Source: Mactromeris polynyma (lineage: Eukaryota > Mollusca > Bivalvia > Venerida > Mactridae). Taken from it: DNA of 64,000 nucleotides. Under the pieces are notes generated by a model. It worked only from the letters and a program-made list of their open reading frames with translations. It had not been told where the DNA came from and did not search any database. Positions 12,709 to 26,800 of the stretch are shown here, piece after piece (the stretch's first letter is position 1; each line of letters opens with the position of its first letter). The DNA is taken from contig JASFXZ010000010.1 in the NCBI GenBank assembly GCA_032209605.1, positions 7,771,385-7,835,384 on the forward strand, read 5' to 3'. Position numbers and translations under genes: made by a program.

Positions 12709-14740
12709 TCAAATTATGTAATATATTTCTTTTACTGAATTCTTACAATTTGCTGGGCTAAGACTTAACAATGCTTAAACATGCTTTGTTCTACCAATGG
12801 TATTGTGTGGTATGCCTGTCTTGCATGATAAGTCAGACATTAAGGAAATTTAGAATGCTTGATACAAATGGTTGTTTGTTTACAATAATGCAGTAAAACA
12901 TTGCTACCTTGTACTCTTCAATAACATCAAACACTGCAAACATACAGAGATATTAAAGCAAACACAGTCTCATTTCGGTCTATATGAATTTCATTATCAA
13001 ATTCCACAGGTTTCAAATCATGACAAAATTCAAATTCCATCAACAGAGATCTCCACAGTGGCAGGAGTAAATGCAATAAAAACGTGATTCCAATGTTTAG
13101 ATATTTTCAGCATTCATCCATTAAAACGAGGAGAAAGCACAAATGAAATATATATGTTTGTGTCTTATACAAAACTCTGTCATTACACAATTACATGGAA
13201 ACACTTACATAGACAGAAGCGGACACACATTTAGCTCTGAACTGATAAAACATCACTGTTCATCATTTAACAATATTTCTTGCAATCTTGGAACATTCAT
13301 TTGACATCGCCTGTGTATATGTTAGCACATGGCAGTGTCTAGTATGTTTTATTTTCATCTAATTTAAATATACAGTGGTAACATTTTGATTTAAATTTTT
13401 AAAAGAAATTTTTGAAAGTGTTTTTGCACAAAACAGTGGAACAAAATGTAAGAGGAATTTTGAATGAATATAAACAATTATCATTATTGGTCACACAATT
13501 TGCAGAAAGATTTAAAATTCTGTTAATAAAGTGATTAAAACAAAGTGCCAGAAATACTATTATACAATAAATAGCAACAGACTGGTTAGACATACATAAC
13601 ATGTTAGCATTCCTAACACCGTATTATAGCCAATCTGTCCATGAAGCAAGCACGATCAAATATGAAATGATTGGCAAAAGCTGAATAATGGCTCAATAAA
13701 GAATTACAAAAACTGTAATTGAAATAAAATTGCTAAATATCTGCTCAAAATTTGAATAAAACTTGGAATATCAAAGGTACCTCTACATCACCCACACCTT
13801 ATTCCCATAGCATTAGTAAACTGTAGTTTGTATCCTAACAAATCAAATTTGAGGGGATTTGTAATCTAATCAAATTTATGACAAAGACTTACTCAAATTT
13901 CCTTGTAAATAGGGGAAATAGTTATACTCATAATTTTGGTATTTACAGATCTGTCCCACAATGTGAGTGGTTTGATTACCTTTAGTAATAGTAATAGAGA
14001 AGTTAGATTGCTAGAAACTATATAAGTACTCACAAAACAGCAACTCAAATGTCAGTTAATATTTGTTAAAAAAATATTACTAAAATGAGGGGAGATAATT
14101 TACAATCTGTCAGTATCTGGAGATTACATGTATTTTTTAACGAACTTCCATTCATAATGGGGTATGTAGTTAATGAATAGTCTGCAATGAACATGTTAGA
14201 AACTTTCTGGATTCCTCGATAATTCTTACCTCGCAATCATCATTCTATATTCAACATAATAACAACAGTAAATATAACCATATTGTGTTAAGTATATCAA
14301 TATTATAATGATTATTAATAAGTTTTGGTTTTGATAAAAAAATAAAATAAAGTCATACATTTTTTTTCATCAGACTTAGAATTTTTTTGAAAACAGTGGA
14401 AAAGTACAAAATTAGGCACTGGCAATATAACAAACTTAATTAATTTCATTAGTTTTTGTTTTCAAAATTAAGAAGCACATGTAATAAAGACAAAGGAAAT
14501 ATAAGAAAATTATGTAACTAATTTGTAGACAGAAATTATGAGGACTAAAATTGTTCATTGCTTAGCTCGATATAAGTGCATAGTACAAAACAAATAAAAT
14601 CCAAACTGTGCATAATACAGTTCTACAGATACAGTAACACACTCAAACAATGAAGCTGCCAACTAACGCAATTTTGGTTAGTGAATACATATCAGCATTT
14701 AATACAGAAAGAAAAACTATTAATTAATTTTAACTGTTAC
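12709..14740. other. Non-coding, probably intronic
   Basis: AT-rich sequence after the last identified dynein exon. No repeat family or conserved exon recognised. Confidence 0.6.
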
Positions 14741-14885
14741 CTTGGTTTTTTCATCAATGTCAACATTGGTTAACAGGGAACTCCAATGATGCCAGGACCC
14801 ATACTGTTTCCGTAAGTATACATGGTCGTAGATGAGACCTCGTTTTGGAATCATCAACCCCCGGGGAAACTTCAAATCTTTCGGC
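14741..14885 (-). CDS. DNAH3: DNAH3-like exon 39 (last one identified)
   Basis: Residues 2046-2094, phase 2 in and 0 out. Contains [10 protein letters not shown] and [10 protein letters not shown], matching the G.IYD......G.W..W motif just before AAA3. Ends at a normal GTAACA donor, so the transcript should continue left, but no AAA3 exon (GPTGTGKS P-loop) is visible in the remaining 14.7 kb. Confidence 0.9.
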
Positions 14886-17800
14886 CTGTAAATGTTCATT
14901 ACAGTAAAATGTATGTAAGACTACATATAAATGAGGACTACCATGAACTATGTGAGTTCATTCCTTTAAAAAAGGGTAAAAATATCAAAAAATTATAAAA
15001 CAAATTTTTTATTCTATTTACCTCATTTAAAGGAGAGAGTTCACTAAATAAGTCCAACTGCCTGACAAGTCTGGTAAAAACTCATTTTGTCAAGTAAAAT
15101 GATTTGAATTTTACAATAATCAAACAAAGAAATATTTTATCAGGCTGGTAAAGATTAGCTCTATTTGGCAAACCCTGCAAGGGAGATAACTATCATAAAC
15201 AGCAATTTTCAGCATAAGTGGATTTTATTTCAGAATTACCGTTTAGCTATAAAATGTATTGAAAAAAAATGAGTTCATTAATATGAATAACATTGAGTAA
15301 CATACACCAGTAACTGGATACATCGAGGTTTAGATAGCACAATAGGGAGGACTTTTGTTCATAGATAAGGATGTGTTTTTTATGAAACAGGACATGTGAT
15401 ATAATACAATGTACTAGGAGTGTCATTGATGGTCAAGGTTCAAACCTCATGACCTTCTAAACAGGAGTCAAACACATACCTGTCAATCACTATGCATGCC
15501 ATATGTATTTACTTAGCACCAATACTCATCAGCAACTTGTTCAGAACAAAAGATTAAAAACAAATGCTAATGTCAAAGGGAAAGGGATACATAATCAATC
15601 ATTTACATGTGTGTGTGTTATATAGAAGGTCTCAGAAAGACATACAGCATGCATTCAAGTACTCACAGACATGTCACCAGGGATAAAGCAATGTGTCACT
15701 AATGGCGTTGCCTTCTATAAGCCTATCTGGCAAAAATGTTGTAAATGATCTTGATACAAAGCAACTCAAATCCAACCCATACATTGTCAATATTTGTATC
15801 ATATAATACACTAGTTCATACTTTAGCTAAAAATTCAGATCATGTCTTAGTTTAGTTTTAACATAATTATTGCCTGACAATGCAAACATTGAATCAATAG
15901 AAATGTTTACTGTTAAGTACAGATAAAAAAAGAAGTCTTATCAATTTCTTCTCCTTAAATGTTTCATACAAATGATCTACAAAAGACTGAGCTAACGAGT
16001 TCATTCATGATGTTTTTTTTCAATATTATTCAAATTGTACAGTGTGAAATTTTACACTGGAAAATGTAAACTTGCTACATATAGTAGCAAAGAAATAAAG
16101 ATTGATTAATTAAATTAGTTTCAAAAAGATGGATGCAAAGGTTAGTAGTTTTTTTACAAAAAATGACATATTACTACATGAGGGCATCAATCGCACATCC
16201 CTGATTTCACAAAATTTCTAATTGAGATCAATCTCAACAATATAAGTCCATCTCTACATTCTCATGGAATTACTCATTCTAGAGCGGACTATGAGAAATA
16301 ACTTAAATGCAGACTCTAATAAAGCCTTTGAGTAAATGTACAGCATTTCATGACAAAAAAAGGAGTCTATAGAAGTACTTTCTGGGTACAGAATGGTGAT
16401 TGATCTCAGAAGGGAAGTTATGTAAAATAGAGAGCACCGAACACTCGTCACCTAAAAGACAATGATTTCGCAATATCTACAATAATTCATATATAGAGTG
16501 TTTTCTTCATACATTTATATATTCTTATCATATCACTAGAATATGAACTCTTATTAATTTAAATATCAATACAGAATTGGTAGTTTATTAATTAACTAGA
16601 CCATTGTCTTATTGAAGGAAGCAACCTCATTTATTTTCTTTTGAACACTGAAGTTTTTACGTAAGTTGTACAATAAATTTGATTACTTACTTATAGTCTA
16701 TAACCATAATGCATCTAAATAATTTTCAATTCCTTATCAGAAGAAAAAAGATTATTACATAGAAAATTATGCATCAGTTCAAGTCTTGATATTGCAAATG
16801 TTTATATTACATTACAAAGTAAATGAAAATATTCAACACATAGTTTGAAATTGATATACTTAATAATACTCTTTCATCTACAAGTCTAATTCTCTGTTTC
16901 TGTGATAAACACTTTTAAAACACCAATCCAACACAAAGGGAGACAACTTCAAGATTAATCTTGACAGTTAGCTATCATAGAAGTTTAGTTAAAGGACAGT
17001 AACTCTGTATTCCTGGCACATGGCCTATATCTTACCTATAAGGCTTATCAACATCTCCTGTCCTGTATATTGAATAATAAACTGCAATTACTAAATCCTG
17101 ATTATATACGGCAAACTACCATTCAAATAAGGCTTCATGGGATGAGGAAATATAGTGTAATTCACCATACAAAAACACATTTACATTTCCTTATCGGATT
17201 ATCCCACTTTTATTTCCAAAGAATATAATTTAAAGATTTTAATTGTTAATGTATTCAATCATTTCATGCCTGTGAACCTTTGTCATAAAAGTGCTGCAAA
17301 CATTTCACTGACTCATAGGGTTTTTTGTATAATATTTTGACTGAAAAAATGTCTCTATATTGACTAGGGATGTCAATGAATATTCAGATATTCGAATATT
17401 TGTTTGTACTTCCGAATATTCGAATTCAGATTTGGCATTCGATTTTTGATATAAAAACATTTTCGATATAAAAGGTGAATGCAAGTGTATTTAATTTAAA
17501 GAAAAATATTTATGGTCATTATCGCATTGAACGACATTTTAAGCGTAAACTAATATCTACAGGTGTTAATTGACATGTCATGCTGTAGATGTGGGGGCAA
17601 GAGAGATATAACACTCTGGTGATGACATTTAGGCCCTGTAATCATTAGTAAACGCAGGGATTTTTACAGCTTGAGTGATCAGTTTAAAACACAAGAAAGT
17701 CGAGTGTTTCGGAAGTTCGACTGAATATTCGAATACCAAAATTGCCATTCGTTGACATCCACTCTATTGACTACAGACAGAACGTTAAAGAATTTAATCA

Positions 17801-20800
17801 CCAGAAATATTCTACACATTTAAACTTGTTTATATTACATTTGATTGTGACAGTTAAAGTTTATACAACCTATATGACGACTCTGAATTATTGTTTCCCG
17901 GGTTACGAACCAGTACTCGTACCTAATTCATAAGTTGTGTCATGTTCAATGTTTTACCTTGCCAAAGACGGGATTCCAACTCAACCCCTCAACCACTAAA
18001 CCTCCCATCCACATATTGTCAATGTATCAACCATAATATGTACATTAATCATTCCACTAAGTAAGTAACAGATTACATTATTTTACAATTTCTATGCTAT
18101 AATCTACAACATATACAATACATAAAACTACATTGTATTTGGTATTATTATAATTAGCTCAAGTAAAATTTATCATTATTCTTTACAGCTAATTTATGAT
18201 ATATAGCAAATCGCATTAAGTACTACAATCTCTATAAATATGTATAAAATGCTACAAAAGGTAAAATGAATATAAAGATAAAATGAAACAGTAACTAAGC
18301 TATACATCTATTGGATAGTGTGTGCTACAAAACAGATTATGCTAAGTTAAATCTTAGACTTTTTTCAAACAATATCTCAGACCATTTCTCTAACATACCT
18401 AGGATGTTTATCTTTGACACTCTCCATCTCACACAGTGATCTGAAGAACTCGTCAAATTTAATTCGGGAGTTTTCGTCCAACGTTGCTCCGACAGACCAG
18501 ACCAAAGCAAACAGAAAGTAACACATTAACATGCTTGTTTTCTCCTCGATGATTTTCTGTTCTGTCAGACTGAGCTTTTCAGGTTTCTTTTCCTCATCAT
18601 CTTCATTTAATTCATCTTCAAAGATGTCTTCATCGTCATCTTCTTCTTCACCAATACTCCTAAAAACAATATCAGATAATATTGAAAGAACTTATTCACT
18701 AAAGTATCATGGAAAGGTTAATAGATCACCTTGCATAAGAATTTCTTGACAACAGCAAGCGGTAATAGTTTGGCAGGGCAAATGTGGGAAATCTTCATAC
18801 GCAAGGTTCAGTGTACAACTGCTGCTTTATTACATTTGATAGTATTTGTACTGCGCAATAAAATAACTATTTAAGAAATTTAAATTCAAATATATTTCAA
18901 GTATGCTAGATCCACTAAGAAAGAGCTATAATAGAAACCAGAAAAGTTAAAATCCACTTCATTCTATTCAAACTTTCCGAAATTAAAAAAATACCCCTTC
19001 TGCTGAATATCTTGACAACACCAGGGCAAGTTCCATCTTTTACTTACTTCATTGCAAATAAAATAATAAAATATAATAAAACAAATAGCTTACTTCAAGT
19101 CTTCAAGAAGACATGAATACAGTTTCAGCATACTCATGGTTAAATGCATCGGATGACATGTCAGTATATGTTTACAATACTTGCTCACATAGTTGAGACA
19201 TGGCGGTAACAACCATTCGAACATCATCTGAAACATAACATAGATAAGACGGTGTGTCATCCCCTATATGAAAATCATTCAAGCAACAACTTCTCAGAAG
19301 AAACATCTAGTGTTGAACATAAAACAAGGCTTTTTGTAGTGGATCCCTAGTCCAGTGGCAACACGCTGGAATAGTAATCCAGGAATCGCAGGTTCGATTC
19401 CCCGCTCCATCACTGACAGTACTAACAGTCTTTCGGATGAGACTTTGAAAAACCAAGGTCCCGTGTATGATGCTTTACATCGCACACGTAAAAGAACCAG
19501 GGGTGCTTCTGGAACTGGGGCATCTTCTGTATCATGCACTATCCTCCAAAAATCTAAAATGACTAACATTCTTCCGGAGATGTCCCCCATATGGGAAACC
19601 GGTGGTGACGATAAATAAATGCAAATACAAAAATGAGTTTTAGCATCATTACATCTCGCAAATGTAATTTGAAATGTATAAAATATTGATACTTGACCAA
19701 CAGTCCAAATCAAAAGCATTTAATGTTGAATTATATGCCGCTAGATTCTTCTCACAAAAAAAGGTAAGATGTCTTAAATCAACCAGAAAATGAAACACAT
19801 GGAATTTGAAATCGACCAAATATTATTAATCATAAAGTTGCCATGGAAACTGACTGAACATTTTATACCCTAATAGAATCTTTCTGTTCCTGAGTTAGTT
19901 TATCTGGAAGTTGTTTGTCCATCCATATCTTCACAAGTGGTTCCCAGCCTAATTGCAATGGGTCCATATAAATCATACCACATCTGAAAATAGAACGGGG
20001 AACCAAACATACAACAGGAACTTAGAACACTATACTAACCAATCAGCTATGGAACAAATTAGTACAATTTTCAAGCCAGTACAAACAATACTGGAATACT
20101 AAGGGGACTGCATTTCAAACACATACATCATTACCAACATTATTAAAGTTCTACATCTACAGACAATACATTCAAACCGAGTTATTCAAAGACAAGAAAT
20201 GTATGCAAGCTCGTACATATTTGTTTAATGGATCATAAAACAGGAACCTGAGTCTTTACATTCACGTTTTGGGTATTCAGGTAAGGTCACAATGCCTTTT
20301 CGCTGTTTGCTGACCCTACTTTATGATGTTGGGTAGGTAGATAGGTAGGTAGACAGTTCAAAGGAACACTTCTGGTATGTAAATGTTTAACTTTACCATT
20401 CTTTATCAACACCAAGGGTCAACTATGTTTGATGGAGCACAGCATTTTTAGCAGATAGGAAGATAGACAGCAAACAGACTTTTTTTAAAAACATTTTGGT
20501 TAAAGATGTACCAATATAAATACAACACTACCTGCTGACTGTGGCCGGAGAAGCTTGCTCCAAGTCCTGAGGTTCAAATATCATGTTCTGCTTGTTGCTC
20601 ATCTGTATAATTTCTCCACTCATTAAACATAACTAAAATAAATCAACAACATTGTACTGATCATAACCAAAATCACATCTACTTACATCCTCAATACACT
20701 TTGCGTATGTCTACTCATAAGGCTGATGTCAGCTATCTTCATGTCTATCTAACCCTAGCTTTCTTCTCCGTCTCTTTCCTAGTCTTTAAACTCACCCTAG

Positions 20801-23800
20801 TTCTACCTTCCATGTCTCTTTATGCCTTCTATTTCACTAAATGGACTTAAACTATGGATTTCTCAGAAGAGAAGGTACACCGCAAAATGTACATCGTAAC
20901 AACATTACCATCAAGCAGATTTATCTACATACATTTTTATTTATCAACAGGTTACGAAATTTGCGACACATATCATTGCTAATTGTCTTGCAGATGTTTA
21001 TTCACCACCTAACCATCTTTGGTGGTAAATAAGTTCAAAGTGTACAAACTAAAAGAATTCTAAAATTTTCAACAAGGCCATACAATTGTAGTACCAGTCT
21101 GCCCACAATTCTTGGTGTGGGTCCGAACAATGAAACACAAAAATATTTCATGGACAAGCAAAAAACTGAGCCGAAGTCAAACTCTATAGGTCCGTCAAGA
21201 TACCTCAAACAAGCAAATTTTTAAAGATGGCCAACGTAATACTTGTTTCCTGTTACCTTCTTGTTATCATCGAGTACTGTGTTCATGTTCTCAATCCATA
21301 CAGCATCTACAGGTCCATCAAATATAATCCATTTTCTGTGATATGTAGTACTGGAAGCATGCTCTCTGAATGTGTTAGCTAGGATACCTGTACAATTTTA
21401 CGGTACAATACGGCATGTTATTAACCAGTCATTTATTCTCAGTATGCTATTTAAAAGGAGAACTACATAAAAATCATTTATAATTCAGAAAGTAATTCAG
21501 GTCATGAATTTATAAAATTACACAAAAGGAACTCAGTAATAGTCGATCTAAAATGACTTACTTTGAATAATTGATTGGAATATTAGAAAGAACAGGAATA
21601 TCTTGTAAATTATCTCATATAAATTGTAATTATTTCGTACCATCAGTCCATTCATGAGAGACAGGGTCAAATCTACCATACAGTTGACCCATTGTCACAG
21701 CCTTTGGATTTATGATTGTGTACCAAACCTACAAGCCATAACATGACAGGTATAATAACATTTCATCACAAATGATAATAATACAGTTTTTGACAACATG
21801 ATACTGAAAATGTTCTTACAAGTTTATACGAAATGCATTAAACTTTATGGTTATGGGTTACTCTTGTTTTTCCAAATAAACACAAAAAGTTAAAAGAGCA
21901 AAAATCTATAGGAACATTCCACTTAGGATAATCCTAATAAGATAAACATCAAAAATGGCTGTTTTACTGAAATGATAAACCATCTACATCTATGCATATA
22001 CACCAAAAGCTAAAAAGGTGTATTTAAATGCATTAATTAATTTGCTCCACTCCCAACATGGATTTTTTATTTCATTTTGAAATTTAGGATTACAATACCA
22101 ATGTAATGACCACAAAATCTGTTTACAACAATTTGCATTTACAAATAGAATTTTCATGCTAACTCGACTTCCTGCTTTCCAGCCACTACCAATTCAAAGA
22201 TAATTTTTACTGTACACCCATTAGTAGTTATCATTTAAGCAGTAATAACTTGACAAATATGTATTGTATTTTAATCTTTATTTTCGTCTCATCTATATAC
22301 ATGTACATACATTTTACAATAATATGTATATATGCATTTCAAAGAAGTTCACACCCAATAGAAGATTACAACATTGAGTTCACTTCAGATGTTAAATGAT
22401 ATAGAAGTGTCATGGAAATGCAAAAGAACATTTAATTTCTAACTCCCAAATGATGACATTGATATTGAATGAACTACATTGCAAGCTCCTAGAGCAACAT
22501 CCTTCCAGGGGGGCACAAATTGTGACTGTTGTTGAGAGACTGATGCTCCAGAGAGGTTAAACTGATAGCAAATCTGTGATAACGTAAAATTTGATACTGT
22601 GTTGAATAGAGGTTGCTGTTCAAGAGGGTTGCTCTAGAGAGGTTGCCCTGTACATAATAGATTTAAAACATTAGCATTACTAGTATTACATACCCCAAAT
22701 TCATCCATGAGACCTTGTTTATGTAGATCAGCAAGGGCTTCTGACAGGACCTTAAATGATGAAGTCTTTCCAGCTAGGGGATCACCAACAATCATCAGTC
22801 CATGTCGTACCAGGATCATGTCATAGATCTAAGTGAAAAAGTTACAATGCTATATATTTATGAATGGTCAAACATAGACATATCATCTTTACTGACCATG
22901 TAATATATGCACCTAGGACAGTTAAAAAAATCAAACAATAACAAGATTTAAATCAATGCTACTCAACTATTTTCCATTTAAATAAATTGTGATATACAAC
23001 ATATCTTATTATGGAACTACAAAACATAAACAACACAAAACCATAGCAACACAGAATGTATCTTGAACATCACATCTCACCAAGTAAAAGGATATGTTGA
23101 GAAAATACACAAGATGAGTCAATTCATAGAAAACTTTTATGGCGTAATTTCTCATATTTAGAAATCATTAAAAACTATGATGATGTTATATTAGCTACAT
23201 GTACGTGTGTTACACATATCGAAACCTCTTTGGTGGTTATATCTCACAAAAGAAAATCTAAGATGAAATAGTGTGAGATACTTACTGAATGACATAATGA
23301 ACAGATTTATGAGTATACCCATTCTGAATTTATGTTACCATAAATGGTCCAGTCCTCATTTCCAAAGACATGTACAAGAGACACGAATAGAGGTTCCTAC
23401 ACAACATAGACACACAGTATTTACCTGTATGATTTTCTCAATAAAGTAAGGAACAGCTTCTAGATTTTGTAGCTCTATGTGTTTAACCAATGCAGTTTCT
23501 AATGCATCATAATCTGGTTTAGGAAGCTCTACACCTGGGAACAAGTCCGATATAATGCCTTCAAATAATGGAATATCATGTGACAAGAACTGAAATGAAA
23601 ACATAGAACAATAGTTAGATCACATGCAAAAAAAACAGAAATAGTAAAAACAAACTCACTCTCAATGTTGGTCTATGTCAAAGCATATATGAGCGCTGCT
23701 ATGGGATTTACAACCTCTTCTGTAAGTGATGTCATTTCGAGAAAATGCAACATGTGGTGTCACTATTTGCAAGCAAGAAACAATATTAACCCCATATGGT

Positions 23801-26800
23801 CGCTTCGTTTTCATATTGCCATATGGGGCAAATATTGCTTACTAACAGTAAGTGGTGTTGTCGTATAATAAGTTTTCTTGAAATGACTTCACTTACAGAA
23901 GAGGTTGGAAATCGTACAGCGGTGCTCATATACAGGCGAGTACATGCAATAATCTAGGTATCAGGAAACCCCTTTAGTCTGCCCACCAACTAGAAAATAT
24001 TTGTTCACCAACTAAATCATTTTTTGTTTCCCGATATTCTTTGGCTCTGATTATCTACAATGTTTGAGAAGCAAATGGACATAATTTCAAACATGAAATT
24101 GAGTAGCTGCAAGAGTTGTCTCCTGTAAAACATAGACAGTACACAGATTAGAAACCCCCTCTAAGTTGAGATTTTACATGTCAGCACTGGCTAAGTAAAA
24201 CTGTTTCTTTTACCAAGTCAAGTCATGTCAAAGGTTTATTTGCATAAACAAAATGTTCATTGCAGTCCCTCTTAGCAACAAACAAATCAATTGAAGCAAT
24301 ATTGGAATAAAATGCCTTACTTATTTCTCTTTATTGTAGAAAATATTCACTACAATATTCGTACATCCACACAATTTTATTTCAATTACTTCCAAGTGCA
24401 AATGTGATTCCACAAAATAAAGGAATAGGCTTTCAAAACATTTAACATAAATTTGAACTCTTTATGATAACTTTTTCTACGTAACAAGTCATACCTTAGG
24501 CAAGTTGACGTCATTGATTGATCTCAGGACCAGTACATCTTCTCGTTGTTCAGGATATTTTATCTTGAGATTTCCAGCAGCAGTAAGCACAGACTTCACG
24601 GCTCGCATACCGTAATCATAATGATGTTGGGAAGACAATAGCTCGGAGCATAGTTTGTAAGTAGCTACAATTTTAGTAGAAAGACTTCGAGCATTCACAA
24701 AACCCATTGAGTATAAGGATATCTCAGCAATCATGGCATAATCAGGAATCATCATAGCAACAGTACGGAATAGCACCTGAAACAGAGAATATTTTGTAAC
24801 TAGCAATAATCAAATTTATGGATTCATTTGCTTTGCTTACAAAAACAACGAAAATGAATTTGGTACTTGTTAACAGAGCTTGCTGTATTAACAGAGCCAG
24901 TCTCTGGACAAATATAGTTTTCCTTCTTGGTTTATGGTAAAAAAATTCAAGTTTTTTACCAGTCTGAATGAATTTTACGAAAGATGAGAGGTGATCAGGC
25001 ATTTATGGCAAACTCTCAGGAAAGTATATTTTTTGTCTGCAACAAAAATACTTGTATGACTTACAGTATACTCATACATAGTACACAGTAATCATACTGT
25101 ATTCTAACGAAAAAGTTTGGTCATCGTCAAACCAGACTGGTTAATAGTGATAAGCTTTCTACAAAATGTGTCCAGTCAAAAATACCAAAAAATCACATAT
25201 ATTTAACATGACCTTTATTTAGTAAATTACCACCAAGTCTTAGAATTAATAGTTAGGTCTTAAATCAGCCATGCAGTTATTTTCATGTTCATGTTTATGA
25301 TACCTTTTATTAGCAAAATTTTGGTGGAACTCTCAATTAGCAAGTCAATCTACTCACCAATTTAAGCAAAATAAAACACTCACAAAAAAAAACTGATTAA
25401 CAGTATTAAGTTGTCCAAGTTATTGAAGGGATGGAGAATTCCACAATACCGGACATTTAAGCAATGGAATATTTACCTTAAGATTATCGGGAAGCTCTGC
25501 CCTACCAGCATATCCAGGATTCATTGTGATAAATATTGTACAAGTGCGATCCAGCGAGATTTCTGTCCCTTCAAACACGAACGTCTCTAGTTGTTCTGCA
25601 ATAGCTCGCTGGATAGTCTGCACTTGTTGGGCAATTACTGACAATACCTAGAACAATAATATCAGTATTAATTTTCAATATGACAAGCTTCTAGCAAAGA
25701 CTAAATCTGTTGTTCTCAAAGATAACTCAATAGAGGTATAGCAGCCATAGGATTAAGAGCACCTGACTCCTGCTCAACAGTTAGTGAGTGGAAATCAGTC
25801 CTTATTTGAGGCAAACTTTACAATCCCTAAATTAGTCCCAAGTACTGGTTAGTAACCAAGGAAGCAGTTATAGAGACTGATCCATTGCAATCAATTGCTT
25901 CATGATTTTGGTACAATATGTAAATAAGTTCCAATTCAATACAATTCAGTCATTTGATTACCCATATCCAACAAGATACTCGGCATGATCGCACACTCAT
26001 GCAAGCTTACTTATGCTTGTGGTAGAGAATGGCCATCTACTAGACAGACATAGGAAGGATCTCTGGTGATAGAGTTATTAACATTTTATCAAACAACATA
26101 AGTTGGCATTAAATATAAAAGCTAAGATGAAGTAGTATTGCATAATAATTGCTTAAAGATGATGTAGAATCTTTGTATGCTCGAATGGTTGTGAAAATAG
26201 TACAGGTTTAAAAGTTTTCTTATATTTCAGTTGATGAAATCATGTAGAAAGCTCATTATAGTAGAATAAGGATAAGAATGGAGATTTTTTGGTCATAAAT
26301 AACAGAAATTAATGCTACTGTTTCTCTCACCTCCAGTTCAATTCTGTTGAATTCATCAAAGCATGCCCAAGCTCCAGATTGTGCCAGACCCTTGAAGAAT
26401 TTACCCATTGCTTTGTAATCTAAGCCATCAGAACAATTGAATACTACACACTGAAATGGTCAATATGTGATATATGAATACTGGTTGCTTAAGGTTTGAC
26501 CCGAGCAATAAATATGTCTATCCCTAGTTACCTGACCTACCTTTTTATTGCCAAGATCCTGAAAGTCAGATATACAGACATCTATCCTCATGCAAATGTA
26601 TGGAAACAAATGTATCTTTTCCTACTGACTTAACTGTTTATCAGCTGTTGCACAAAACAAACATGTTTTTTTCTAGGCCTTTTGACAATTGTCATGTTTG
26701 TTTAGTAGTTGAAGTTGTCATAGCCAGTCTGAGTGTACACGTCACAATGGTTGATGACAAACCACAGACACTGGGTGACAACAATATCTTATCAAGAGCA

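Noticed and set aside
19294..19719. Open frames on both strands over the 19.4-kb element
   Set aside because: They lie within the SINE and its flank; the SINE structure explains the sequence.
20310..20360. Short GGTAGGTAGATAGG microsatellite
   Set aside because: Too short and ordinary to list as a separate repeat.
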